From: Syntrophomonas sp.
GTDB lineage: Bacteria; Bacillota; Syntrophomonadia; Syntrophomonadales; Syntrophomonadaceae
NCBI GenBank assembly: GCA_016841425.1
Contig: JAENZE010000001.1
Coordinates: 124,001 to 188,000 of the forward strand
DNA length: 64,000 nucleotides
Direction of reading: 5' to 3'
Shown here piece after piece: positions 26,801-34,712 of the stretch. Numbering within the stretch: position 1 is the stretch's first letter; each line of letters opens with the position of its first letter. The position numbers and the translations under genes are program-made. The notes beneath the pieces were generated by a model, which saw nothing but the letters and a program-made list of their open reading frames with translations, was not told where the DNA came from and did not search any database.

Positions 26801-27048
26801 CAATAGGCGCATCTCCTGATAACAAGTTAAAAGAATCATTGGGACAATTAGCACTCGAGGTGAAGTCGATTATTGCGGAGAATGCGAAACGAGATTGGCG
26901 GGACAATGTGGTTGTGCATCGGAATATTAAAAAGCATCTGGATGATTTGCTGTTTGACTTTATTGAAGACAATGAGCTTAATTGGTCATTAGACACCATC
27001 GATATTGTAATTGATGAAATTATGATGGCAGCTAAGAAGGTGTATTAG
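23881..27048 (+). CDS. hsdR: Type I restriction enzyme HsdR
   Basis: A 1055-aa motor and nuclease subunit that translocates DNA with ATP and cleaves far from the target. The N-terminal PD-(D/E)xK nuclease has D151, E165 and K167 (ECKK). The helicase core shows Walker A QGSGKT at 311-316, the DEAD-box variant DEGH at 414-417, FTGTPL shortly after, and a later DKLLTGFDAP and QAIARVNR. The C-terminal third is helical and contacts HsdM. All catalytic motifs are present and no frameshift is seen, so restriction should be active. AAGGAGG lies 12 bases before hsdR start; the gene follows hsdS by 12 bp. Confidence 0.97.
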   Translation: MPSHTIFNERPESQERALKVLEKLGYTRVSRGDAEQKRGSRKAVLFEGELEAFLSKRTFPYGSEQRFFSGGSIAAAIRAMHVQNAAGLYAANKEIYEMLCSGKSLEESLPDSTKQSFDIDYIDFEYPENNIFQVTDEFEVERPNGKFTRPDIVVLVNGIPLVVIECKKSSVDVMEGVVQNIRNWGNEYIPQLFQYTQLVMAMNPDKVLYGTCGTAAKYFVSWHEDKDSKDWQHEWCRKCSPDGQIKEQDRALVSLLHPERLLDLIRNFIIYDNNVKKIARYKQYFAVKKCMKRILLQDDASTRNGVVWHTQGSGKTLTMIMLTKIILRESAYKDSPIRNPHFIMVTDRINLDKQIRDNFINTKMSPHRAKTGKGLIELLDDEGNTVITALVNKFEAAIKKNYRNESENLFLFIDEGHRTQYGKLNAYMNRVLPNAVKIAFTGTPLLKKSKQGGKEAIESAKNTYAKFGPLIDKYSLQDAIDDKVTVPIVYEGRVIPQKVTSEQINAHLKYITVGLTEDERKDLEKKYSRFVAISQTKQRLSMVAFDLHEHFINYVKPKGFKAMLTCSSRAVAVEIFYMLKSLGGLSPAVVITPNTQKEGDDEENTKETDRIIADFFRKEVDPLYKNNYETYEDAVTGAFIEKDGDIDLLIVKDKLLTGFDAPIAAVLYVDKPLRDHTLLQAIARVNRVYEEKDFGLIVDYIGIFKKLNSALDIYSDEKSGMDGFDSTDIGTAISAVSEQQTRLEDSHKALWQIFDGIDENEPSANVWQERLREYDMRKDFYTKLASFAKLVDFLYSSHDLFEAVSYDQSEVYRKDYLFFKKLKDSVSLRFNDSVDFSKYENGVRQLLNTYVNAEDAKIIIEPLDILNKDKMEEQLARLGSKEAKAEAIQTRQVEVLESRRYEDPIQSMTFMDRINETISDYMAERDSEKYLSEMEKIAEDYREGRSTIEYPELIVDDGAAKTFYGSINSGVKKAIGASPDNKLKESLGQLALEVKSIIAENAKRDWRDNVVVHRNIKKHLDDLLFDFIEDNELNWSLDTIDIVIDEIMMAAKKVY

Positions 27049-27050
27049 GC

Positions 27051-27776
27051 ATGGAAATATACCACGTTCTTTTGCCGGAGCTAAAAACTACAATACCTGT
27101 TTTGGTTGAGCGCAAAAAAATGAAAACCTGCCGATTAAAAGTGTTTCCAGATAAAACAGTTAAATTCTCTGTCCCAGAGAGTACATCACAATTATGGATT
27201 GAACAATATCTCAATAGTAAAAACGAATGGCTGAGCAAGAAAATGCAAGTTTTTGAGCAAACAAAAGGATATGCCGCGACAGATGAAATCCGCAGTGGTA
27301 TTTCTATCCGCTACGTGGGAGAGGACTTGGTTTTTTCTGTTTCTCAAAGTAACAAGAGTGGGGTGTATAAAGAAGGGAAGAATCTTCATATCTGTACGCC
27401 TGATATAAATGATCAGGACAGACTTTTTGCACAGTTTGACAAATGGTGGCGAAAAGAGTCCCTTAAGGTTCTCAATACTCAAGTTGAAAAACTGTACCCG
27501 ATTGTAGAGAAATATAAGGTCAACAGGCCAATAGTAATGCTTCGGAAAATGAAAACTTTGTGGGGAAGTTGTAGCCCGCAAAGAGGTATAATTACGTTTA
27601 ACCAATACCTCACGAAAGCGACCCCGGCTTGCATTGAATATGTGGTTCTACATGAACTTATACACTTTCTGTACCCAAACCATAGCAAACAGTTTTATGA
27701 TTTTCTCAGCAACTATATGCCGGATTGGAAGGAACGTAAAAAAATACTGGACCAAGATGTAGTTCATGGATTATAA
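27051..27776 (+). CDS. YgjP-like (DUF45/M48-type) metallopeptidase-fold protein
   Basis: A 241-aa protein whose C-terminal half has the zinc motif HELIHF plus the third ligand in NHSKQFYDFL and PDWKERKKIL, the signature of the YgjP/SprT-like DUF45 family. RKMKTLWGSCSPQRGIITFN just before the motif is also characteristic. The N-terminal half is beta-rich and less conserved. Family members are frequent as the last gene of type I restriction operons, but their job there is not established. It begins two bases after the hsdR stop, so it is cotranscribed. Peptidase activity is assumed from the motif only. Confidence 0.88.
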   Translation: MEIYHVLLPELKTTIPVLVERKKMKTCRLKVFPDKTVKFSVPESTSQLWIEQYLNSKNEWLSKKMQVFEQTKGYAATDEIRSGISIRYVGEDLVFSVSQSNKSGVYKEGKNLHICTPDINDQDRLFAQFDKWWRKESLKVLNTQVEKLYPIVEKYKVNRPIVMLRKMKTLWGSCSPQRGIITFNQYLTKATPACIEYVVLHELIHFLYPNHSKQFYDFLSNYMPDWKERKKILDQDVVHGL

Positions 27777-27916
27777 TAATGTGATTTAAAATAAGCTGAT
27801 TCGAGCAAAAGCTATGATGTTATTTTGATACTAATAATAGACGAGCCAGAAATAACAGAGCAAAGCTAAACAAATAAGTTTGATATTTGTTCTGTAAGTG
27901 GGAATAAGAATATAAA

Positions 27917-27973
27917 GGGTCAGGTATAACTCCACTTAATTCATCGTCAGTTAAGTTGAGTTAAACTTGACCC
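27917..27973. repeat. Imperfect 23-bp inverted repeat at the right edge of the island
   Basis: GGGTCAGGTATAACTCCACT... at 27917-27939 is the reverse complement of 27951-27973 with three mismatches, around an 11-nt loop. The GGGTCA and TTGACCC ends resemble dispersed palindromic repeats seen with REP-associated transposases. It sits between the restriction operon and the actin-like gene and could also slow convergent transcripts. Confidence 0.7.
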
Positions 27974-27983
27974 CGAAATAATA

Positions 27984-28868
27984 TCAGGTATTGTGTTTGG
28001 AAGCACACATTTTGTAGAAGCCACGGGCATTAGCGAATACCGGGTCATTGCTTACTATAACCACTGGAAAATACGAGCGCAGGTATTTTTGCAGCAGTAT
28101 TGCTCCTCCTCCGCTCAAAATAACAATATTTTTTTTCAGATTGCGGCTTAACCATTTCCGGGATAAATCGCCTATGATTCTGCGGGTGAATTCTATCAGC
28201 ATATCTTCCTTGATGTCTTCTATGGTCATATCCTCGTCACCCATGGCATTAGTAAGCTCCAGAATACCGTAAGATAAGGTTCCTGAATCCCTATCCAAAA
28301 GTTTTTCGCTGGCTACAGTACAGAAATTAATAGTACGGGAGCCAATGTCTATAACCCGGATAATATCTTTTTTGGAAAAATTCCGGTTGTTTATTATTTT
28401 ACCGTTTTCATCAAGTACATAATCCCAGTAGGCTCCTTCACCTTCAGCAGCTATGTTGATGTTTTGAACATTCACCTGGCGGTACTCCTGGTTAATTCTT
28501 ACCTGGTAATTGCCGCTAAGGAAGGTGAGTATCTCACTTATATTTTCAGGTGTATACTGCTGAATTGGTATGCCGGTGTTAACGGTAAAATTATCCTGGT
28601 CTTCAATGGTGAGGGCCAGGGCTGATAAAAATAAAACCCTGGTTTCTAACTGTACTTTGCTGCTTAATAGTATCTGCCGACCAAAAAAGCTTTCCTCAAC
28701 CAGATCCGCAATAAAGTATTTTTCTCCATCAATCTCAACCTCGTAGTTACCCCCAAAAGTAATCTTACGATCTCTCCATTCACCTACCCGGGCTTTGAAT
28801 TCCAATTTATTTCTAGCCGTCACGACTTTTACTGAATCACGACCTACATCGATACCAATACATTTCAC
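27984..28868 (-). CDS. Actin-like ATPase of the ParM/StbA-Alp type
   Basis: A 294-aa actin-fold protein. The phosphate-1 loop GIDVGRDSVKVV (about 4-15), the second phosphate loop VIDIGSRTINFC (about 171-182) and the adenosine motif ILSGGGAILL (about 252-261) are all visible, as in ParM and bacterial actin-like segregation proteins. It should bind ATP and polymerise in the cytoplasm. No ParR-like adaptor, replication gene or centromere repeat is nearby, so plasmid segregation is unsupported. It is the last gene of a minus-strand group with two glycosyltransferases, which hints at a role in placing or assembling a surface structure. Good start: GGAAAGG before ATG. Confidence 0.85.
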   Translation of the reverse strand: MKCIGIDVGRDSVKVVTARNKLEFKARVGEWRDRKITFGGNYEVEIDGEKYFIADLVEESFFGRQILLSSKVQLETRVLFLSALALTIEDQDNFTVNTGIPIQQYTPENISEILTFLSGNYQVRINQEYRQVNVQNINIAAEGEGAYWDYVLDENGKIINNRNFSKKDIIRVIDIGSRTINFCTVASEKLLDRDSGTLSYGILELTNAMGDEDMTIEDIKEDMLIEFTRRIIGDLSRKWLSRNLKKNIVILSGGGAILLQKYLRSYFPVVIVSNDPVFANARGFYKMCASKHNT

Positions 28869-28976
28869 CTTTCCAATCCCCCTTTAGGAAACATAGGGAA
28901 GATCCTCCTGTTCCCAATCTTGTCAAACCAGTATCTTGCTGGAGAGGAGATTCTCCTCCTTTTCTGAACCCATTCC

Positions 28977-29861
28977 TCAATCCATATTAAAATAAGAAAA
29001 AAACCAATCATCATTGTGTATACACTTATTGTTCAGGGCTAACCGCTGTTCCCAGACATCACTGCTGATAACCTCCGCCATGACCTGGCCAAAATTGACA
29101 GTTTCTTTTACCGCCTCAATGGTGCGGGCCATTCGTTCTTCGTTGTACAACTTAAATGCCAACCTTAAATAGTTGTATACTATATTTTCTTCAAGTACCG
29201 GGTATGGTTTGATGTTCCTGAACTTATGCAATATACGTACTTCGGGATTAAGATACACCTTATAGCCCCGCAGCCATAACCTTATGCTCAGGTCGATATC
29301 TTCCAGTCCTACAACTTTATACCCGCTATCGAATCCTTCTAATTCCCGAAAGGTCTCTGCCCTTATCGTTAATCCAGCTCCTCCTATCAGAGGGACCGGA
29401 GTAAGGCCATCAACCGGCCGGGTTATCCAGCGGGGCCGTAGCCTCTTATCCAATACCAGACCGTAAACATCCGGATGGCTTGGATTGAAGCTGCCTATCG
29501 CCGGAGACAGCACGGTTAAGGAAGGATCCTCAAAAGAGCTAATGAGTTTATCAAGCCAGTATTTATCCGGTATCATGTGTGCATCAAGAAATACTAGAAT
29601 ATCACCCCGGGCAGAGTTTACAGCTAGATTTCTGGCGGCGGCAGGACCTAATCCATCTGTGCTGATTAAAGTGATGTTACGGTTAAACAAGTCTTTCAAA
29701 AAATCAGCCGAATGGTCAGTAGACCCATCATCTACTACAATAATCTCGTAAGGAACATCGGTTTTAGTGACATTAATATGATCAATGGTCTGTTTGAGGT
29801 TATGACCTTCGTTCCTGGATATTACAATAATTGATGCTACGGTGCTTTTCCTAAGACTCAA
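28977..29861 (-). CDS. Family 2 glycosyltransferase (A)
   Basis: A 294-aa GT-A fold transferase. ASIIVISRNEGHNL starts the nucleotide-binding core, IIVVDDGSTDHSADFL follows, and FLDAHM (about 91-96) is the metal-binding DxD/DxH site. GAGLTIRAETFRELEGFDSG and VGLEDIDLSIRLWLRGYKV complete the acceptor and catalytic region. It lacks transmembrane helices and is probably cytoplasmic or membrane-associated. Start is TTG with GGAGAT upstream, and it overlaps the previous gene's stop by four bases. It is a paralogue of the transferase at 30244 of equal length. The sugar and acceptor are unknown; DxH sites occur in polypeptide GalNAc transferase-like enzymes. Confidence 0.9.
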   Translation of the reverse strand: MSLRKSTVASIIVISRNEGHNLKQTIDHINVTKTDVPYEIIVVDDGSTDHSADFLKDLFNRNITLISTDGLGPAAARNLAVNSARGDILVFLDAHMIPDKYWLDKLISSFEDPSLTVLSPAIGSFNPSHPDVYGLVLDKRLRPRWITRPVDGLTPVPLIGGAGLTIRAETFRELEGFDSGYKVVGLEDIDLSIRLWLRGYKVYLNPEVRILHKFRNIKPYPVLEENIVYNYLRLAFKLYNEERMARTIEAVKETVNFGQVMAEVISSDVWEQRLALNNKCIHNDDWFFSYFNMD

Positions 29862-30232
29862 CCTTTATCATCTCCCTGTAATCCAGTCCGGGACCTGATA
29901 GATTGGCCGGTGATAATGATATCCAAACTCTGATTCCTGGCTGAATTATGAACCCTGAAACACCTTGGATCAACCTCTTGCTTAACTCCATCACTGGTCT
30001 GAATCACTTGATCTATTTGCATTTCATATAATTCTCCAGATGCCTTAGCTGCTATCCGATCGAAACTATTCGATTCAGGAGCAGAATGAATATCCTGAAA
30101 TGCTTCGCTATCAATTGCTGTATTTGCCACTGCTGTATCTTCAGCCCGGGGAAGTAGTATTTCCTGCTCTGATTCATACATCTTGTTAATCTGGTTCTTG
30201 AGTAAACTTATCAACTCATCATATAACTTCAT
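29858..30232 (-). CDS. Unknown protein between the two glycosyltransferases
   Basis: A 124-aa acidic protein without signal peptide or membrane segment. The N-terminal 30 residues form a helix (LYDELISLLKNQINKMYESE); a low-complexity middle follows, and the C-terminal part is VDPRCFRVHNSARNQSLDII. No family is recognised. Its stop overlaps the start of glycosyltransferase A and its start is 11 bp after glycosyltransferase B, so it is firmly in their operon. It might be an adaptor or an acceptor for the transferases; the Ser/Thr content of the middle would allow glycosylation, which is speculation. Confidence 0.7.
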   Translation of the reverse strand: MKLYDELISLLKNQINKMYESEQEILLPRAEDTAVANTAIDSEAFQDIHSAPESNSFDRIAAKASGELYEMQIDQVIQTSDGVKQEVDPRCFRVHNSARNQSLDIIITGQSIRSRTGLQGDDKG

Positions 30233-30243
30233 TTTTTCCCCCC

Positions 30244-31128
30244 TCAGAAAGGTATAGCGAATTTAGCAAAAAACCAATCATCATCATAAATACGTTCAAG
30301 TAAATAATTTTTTCTCTGTTCCATTGATTCGCTTAATAGTATTTTAGCCAGAGTACGGGCGGTGTGTTGTTTATTACCCAGAGTCTCAATTATCCTGGCA
30401 ATCCTGTCTTCATTAAAGTGGCTCACAGCAATACGCACCCGGTTATAATGAAAATCAATGGGATCTACTTTATAGGGGGGTATTTTGCGGAAATGGTGCC
30501 CGATTTTAACTAGCGGGTTAACGAATATCTTATAACCAAACAGCCATATTTTTAAAGAAATCTCCACGTCTTCATATCCCCAGGAATTAAATCCCCGATC
30601 GAAACCGTGAACTTCATCAAAAACGCTTTTGCGAACAGCGAAGCATGCACCTGGTGCCAAAGGTACTTCCCTAATACTGGAAGGACGTTCTAACCACTTT
30701 ATCTCCAGGTTACTATCCCAAGTTTGGCCATAACCTACCGGGCGCTGAGGATCAAAAGGGCCGATGCCGGGACAGGCAGCACTGACTTCTGGATCATCAA
30801 AAGTTTCCAGCAGAGTATCAAGCCATCCTTTTTGCATAATGATGTGACTATCGCAGAATATCAATATTTCCGCCCCGTCAGCTGATTCAGCTCCCAGGTT
30901 GCGGGCCTGTGCAGCACCTATTCCCTTGGTAGCAATAAGGGTAATGTTTTTATAATCAGGGTATTGTTTGCGCAGGAAATGGCAGGATTGATCCCGTGAA
31001 CCATCGTCAATAACGATGATAGAAGCTTTTTTACGGGCTTCGGTCCTGAGCATAAAATCCACTGTCTGTTGTGGCCTGATATTTTCGTTTCTACAGGGTA
31101 TTATTATAGCTACTCTTCGATTTTTCAC
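30244..31128 (-). CDS. Family 2 glycosyltransferase (B)
   Basis: A 294-aa GT-A transferase, paralogous to the one at 28977. VAIIIPCRNEN opens the fold, SIIVIDDGSRDQS follows, and ILIFCDSHII contains the metal-binding DSH. The SWGYEDVEISLKIWLFGYKI segment matches its paralogue. The start is taken as the GTG at 31128 because AAGGAAGG lies six bases upstream; a longer frame from 31176 has no such site, and the GTG gives the same 294-aa length as the paralogue. It is the first gene of a GT-unknown-GT-actin unit. A perfect palindrome lies about 80 bp upstream. Confidence 0.9.
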   Translation of the reverse strand: MKNRRVAIIIPCRNENIRPQQTVDFMLRTEARKKASIIVIDDGSRDQSCHFLRKQYPDYKNITLIATKGIGAAQARNLGAESADGAEILIFCDSHIIMQKGWLDTLLETFDDPEVSAACPGIGPFDPQRPVGYGQTWDSNLEIKWLERPSSIREVPLAPGACFAVRKSVFDEVHGFDRGFNSWGYEDVEISLKIWLFGYKIFVNPLVKIGHHFRKIPPYKVDPIDFHYNRVRIAVSHFNEDRIARIIETLGNKQHTARTLAKILLSESMEQRKNYLLERIYDDDWFFAKFAIPF

Positions 31129-31204
31129 AGTATTCCTTCCTTCGATCTTAAACCTTACTGTCGATACTGAATACACCTATCCACAGGAAGGGGCTTTAAG
31201 CTTA

Positions 31205-31228
31205 CTGGCTGATATAATTATCAGCCAG
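31205..31228. promoter_or_regulatory. Perfect 24-nt palindrome upstream of the glycosyltransferase unit
   Basis: CTGGCTGATA and TATCAGCCAG enclose TAAT. It lies about 77 bp before the GTG start of glycosyltransferase B. There is no T-run on either side, so an operator or mRNA hairpin is more likely than a terminator. Confidence 0.5.
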
Positions 31229-31311
31229 GGCCAGCTGAAACCCTGTTCTTCTGGGGTACTGGGGATAGGATTATATGGAAGATCCAGTCTATTGTAAATT
31301 ATTAGGATGAC

Positions 31312-31333
31312 GGGTATGCTTGATAGCATACCC
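31312..31333 (-). terminator. Hairpin after the 124-aa duplicated-domain gene
   Basis: GGGTATGC and GCATACCC with a six-base loop, just past the stop at 31342 on the minus strand. The following sequence is not T-rich, so it may stabilise or only partly terminate. Confidence 0.45.
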
Positions 31334-31341
31334 ATCATTAT

Positions 31342-31716
31342 CTAATCAACAGGGGTAGCGGTTCCAATATACGGTGAAGCTGTACCGATTACAGCGGCAT
31401 TCTGCAGGTAGAATACTTTTACTATAACATTGATATCAGATGGCAGCGGTCCGAGAATAAACTCTCCACAATCATCGGTAATAGCGTGCCCGATTGATTC
31501 CAGATCACAGGTAGTAATCGGATCATCCAGGGGATTGAGCATTCTGAAGAACTTTACTACTGCTGCAGGCGCAGGAGTTCCATCCGGGAAGCGAACTATA
31601 CCATGAACAACCTTTCTTTCATCAGGGACCAGGAAGAAATCAGCATCAAATTGCTGGGCGTCATCTGGAAAATCACTGGTGGTATTAATTATGAAACGGG
31701 TCAAACGATAACCCAT
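31342..31716 (-). CDS. Stand-alone copy of the SBBP protein's C-terminal domain
   Basis: A 124-aa protein that repeats almost exactly the last 120 residues of the large SBBP protein upstream: shared stretches include QQFDADFFLV, HGxVRFPDGTPAPAAVVKFF, SIGHAITDDCGEF and PYIGTATP. The central part looks like a carboxypeptidase-regulatory or transthyretin-like beta sandwich (VVKFFRMLNPLDDPITTCDL). No signal peptide is seen. ATG follows AAAGGAGGT. High DNA similarity to the neighbour indicates a recent duplication. Such small domains occur in proteins of spore or cell surfaces in Firmicutes; that location is inferred. Confidence 0.75.
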   Translation of the reverse strand: MGYRLTRFIINTTSDFPDDAQQFDADFFLVPDERKVVHGIVRFPDGTPAPAAVVKFFRMLNPLDDPITTCDLESIGHAITDDCGEFILGPLPSDINVIVKVFYLQNAAVIGTASPYIGTATPVD

Positions 31717-31850
31717 ACTATACCTCCTTTCAAAAACATTTTGATAATAACTTATGATAAAATAGTGTATTCTGTTACCTAAAAATTCTAATTGAATAAC
31801 ATTTTACCCAGAAGTGTCAAAAATTGCTTATTTACGTCTACAGCGTAACA

Positions 31851-34376
31851 TTAGTCTAAAGAATCAATGGGCGTAGCCGTTCCAATATACGGTACTGGTG
31901 TTCCAAATGCAGCAGCATTATTCAGGAAGAATATCTTGATAATCACGTTTACGTCTGGCGATAGCGGACCCAGGAGGAACTCACCACAATCATCGGTGAT
32001 AGCGTGCCCGATTGATTCCAAATTACAGGTAGTAATCGGATCATCCTCGGGATCGAGCATTCTGAAGAATTTTACTACAGCCGCAGGTGCCGGAGTTCCA
32101 TCCGGGAACCGTACCGTACCATGAATGACCTTCCTGTCATCAAGTACCAGGAAGAAGTCAGCATCAAACTGCTGGGCATCATCCGGGAAGTCATCCGTTG
32201 TATTGATTACATAGCGTACCAGGCGGTAGACACCTCCGGATGGTGGTGAGGGCGGCTGGAAGTCAAATTTGGTGACGAAACCGTCTGAAAAGCCCATAAA
32301 ACCGGGCATTGTTTCTTGAAAAGCTCCGGGTGTTACTGGGAAATTCTCGGAGAAAGTTATTCCGGTTAAAAAAACGTTCCCCAGATCGTCGAGTGCCATG
32401 CCCTGGGCAATATCCTGATTAAGCCCACCCAGGAAAGTTGAATAAAGCAGTGATGAACCAGTGGAATTGAATTTTGAGAGAAAGGCATCAGTGTTACCAC
32501 CATAAGAACTCTGGTAGGCATCAGGGGTAACCGGGAAGTTTAAAGAGTTAGTTGACCCGGTAACATAGACATTGGCCGATTCATCCAGCAGGATGGCCAA
32601 GCCTTGATCATCTCCAGTACTGCCACCAATAAAAGTTGACCAAATCAGATCAGAACCATCCTGATTGAGCTTGGTGACCGTCACATCAAAATAACCCTGC
32701 AGCACTTCCTGATAAGCTCCTGGGGTGGTGGGGAAATCAGGAGAATTACTGTACCCGCAGACATATGCAAAACGGTCGGGATCAAGAGTGATTGAAATGG
32801 ATCGATCATGAATGCTGCCGCCGAGATAGGTTGAATACAGTAAGGATGTAGCATCGGTATTGATTTTTGTAATAAAACCACAGGTATCTCCAGCGAATAC
32901 TGACTGGTATGCCCCGGCGGTTACCGGAAAGTCATTGGATAAGGTGAACCCACACAAATAAGCGTTTTTATCAGCATCGACAGCAATAGATCTACACGCA
33001 TCCATGTTGCTGCCGCCGATATAAGTGCAGTAAACAATAGCAGATGCAGCACTATTTATTTTTATTATATACCCATCACTCATTCCGCCTAACGTAGGCT
33101 GTACAGCACCTGGCGTCACAGGAAGGTTGGTTGAGCTGGTCTCGCCGGCTGCATAGATGTCTTCATCACTATCCAGTGCAAGACTATATAGATAGTCAAA
33201 GCCATCTCCACCAAAGGCTAATGACCATATTAATGCATCCCCGGTAGAATTAATTTTGGTCAAGAACGTGCTGGTATTTACTAAGGGAGGAGGAACTACG
33301 GTTACTGGAAAATCTGTGGATGTCGTCATACCGCCTATAATAACATTTAAAGCTGTGTCTAAAACCATGGCATTAGCCATATCGACTCCGCTTCCGCCAA
33401 GGTAAGTTGACCATACTAGAGAGCTGCCAGAAGTGTCCATCTTGGTTATAAATGCATCGTAAGCTCCTGCATTAGCGGGTTGAAATGATCCGGGGGTAGT
33501 GGGAAAATTATCTGAGAAGGTTGCACCGCTAATATAGGCATATCCGGAACTATCTACTGCTATGGTACGTCCCTGATCATTGTCAGTACCTCCTAGATAG
33601 GTAGAATAATCAAGTCCGGGATCAATAAGCAGTGAATAAGAAGGGTCATAGTCCTCGGAAATGCTAAATTTATAAACATATTCGCTATTTGATATCCTAT
33701 CCAGTACAAAATGACCTGCCAGCTCTACCTGTTTTCCATTAATATTCTGAAAACATAAAGGGGCGTAATCGGTTATAGTGCCTATACAGCTTAGGATTTG
33801 CAAATTACCTTTTTCATCTATTATAATATCGTCGGCTCCAGCATAAGCAAAACGAATATTATTAATGTCTGCTCCAGGTTTGGCGATAAATTCGTATTTT
33901 ATCTGTCCCTTCTTACCCTTTATCGACATGTTGATACCCGGCCAGAGATCACGGTAGCTGATCTGCTGATAGACAGGAATCCCGGTAAACCATTTGCTGG
34001 TATCCTGGCCGGGAAAGAAATTAACTCGGGTAGCGCACTCCTGTTCTGCAAGAATTGTGACACCCGGGTTGGCGTCAATGAAGCGCATTGATAGCACCAG
34101 ACCTATATCCTGACCGGTAGAATCACTTTTCGTCTCCGAACTCCACGTTTGTGGTTGCAGTGAAGCATGACGGTGAGTAGGTTTAATAAATGCAAAAAAT
34201 ATTTCACCCTTATTAAAATGAACTGCAGAATTTGCCCCCCGACTATAATACAATGAAGGAATTTTACTCTGGCCTTTATTGGGAATAAAGCTCATTGGAA
34301 TATCTTTTGCTTCATTGGCAATAGTTGTGTTACATAATGATCCTTCCTGTACTGGCTCGAATTTGTTAGTGAACAA
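31851..34376 (-). CDS. SBBP-repeat beta-propeller protein with duplicated tail domain
   Basis: About 841 aa. The N-terminal 230 residues resemble the DUF7948 region that precedes SBBP repeats (FIPNKGQ, VHFNKGEIFFAF, YRDLWPGINMSIKGKKGQIKYEF). Next come about nine repeats of roughly 55 aa with the pattern LGG..D...AIAVDSSGYAYISG.T.S.NFP.TPGA(F/Y)Q, expected to fold as beta-propellers. The last 120 aa are the domain found alone in the next gene. No signal peptide is evident. The TTG at 34376 is the likely start because GGAGGTGA lies seven bases upstream; the ATG at 34394 would precede that site. A surface or spore-coat role is likely but unproven. Confidence 0.85.
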   Translation of the reverse strand: MFTNKFEPVQEGSLCNTTIANEAKDIPMSFIPNKGQSKIPSLYYSRGANSAVHFNKGEIFFAFIKPTHRHASLQPQTWSSETKSDSTGQDIGLVLSMRFIDANPGVTILAEQECATRVNFFPGQDTSKWFTGIPVYQQISYRDLWPGINMSIKGKKGQIKYEFIAKPGADINNIRFAYAGADDIIIDEKGNLQILSCIGTITDYAPLCFQNINGKQVELAGHFVLDRISNSEYVYKFSISEDYDPSYSLLIDPGLDYSTYLGGTDNDQGRTIAVDSSGYAYISGATFSDNFPTTPGSFQPANAGAYDAFITKMDTSGSSLVWSTYLGGSGVDMANAMVLDTALNVIIGGMTTSTDFPVTVVPPPLVNTSTFLTKINSTGDALIWSLAFGGDGFDYLYSLALDSDEDIYAAGETSSTNLPVTPGAVQPTLGGMSDGYIIKINSAASAIVYCTYIGGSNMDACRSIAVDADKNAYLCGFTLSNDFPVTAGAYQSVFAGDTCGFITKINTDATSLLYSTYLGGSIHDRSISITLDPDRFAYVCGYSNSPDFPTTPGAYQEVLQGYFDVTVTKLNQDGSDLIWSTFIGGSTGDDQGLAILLDESANVYVTGSTNSLNFPVTPDAYQSSYGGNTDAFLSKFNSTGSSLLYSTFLGGLNQDIAQGMALDDLGNVFLTGITFSENFPVTPGAFQETMPGFMGFSDGFVTKFDFQPPSPPSGGVYRLVRYVINTTDDFPDDAQQFDADFFLVLDDRKVIHGTVRFPDGTPAPAAVVKFFRMLDPEDDPITTCNLESIGHAITDDCGEFLLGPLSPDVNVIIKIFFLNNAAAFGTPVPYIGTATPIDSLD

Positions 34377-34712
34377 TATTTCACCTCCTTGCATATATAA
34401 GCCATGATTTTGTTAATGCCATGACTACAATAAGGTATTCGAAATAATTGTCATTTGCTACCAAAAAAGCAAAGAAAAGTGAATTAGTGGTTAATAAACT
34501 TTCCAATAAGAGTATTTAAGAGAGGGTACTGACTGAAAATTCAAGAAAGACGGCAAATAAGTTAGGTATGGTTCGATTTACTTGGGATAAAAAATCATAA
34601 TATGTCCTTGTTTGTGAAGACTCCTGTAAACAAAATAACACCGGGATGTCGCCTATGGATATCCCGGTGCATTCATGTCGATAGTATTCAGTTGAGATGG
34701 ATGAGCTTATGA
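34377..34712. other. Intergenic region between the SBBP gene and the GerMN gene
   Basis: This 336-bp stretch has the GerMN terminator at its right end. The rest is AT-rich with no open frame carrying a start signal and no promoter I would defend for the SBBP gene. Confidence 0.6.
34628..34669 (-). terminator. Terminator of the GerMN lipoprotein gene
   Basis: CACCGGGAT (34639-34647) pairs with ATCCCGGTG (34661-34669). On the minus strand the stem is followed by TTATTTTGTTT. Confidence 0.75.

Noticed and set aside
27984-28868. Plasmid segregation locus
   Set aside because: The actin-like gene has no ParR partner, no iterons and no replication gene nearby, so a plasmid or partition origin is not supported.
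32240-33620. Regularly spaced similar sequences that might suggest an array
   Set aside because: They are the degenerate in-frame SBBP protein repeats of about 165 bp, not CRISPR repeats with unique spacers.
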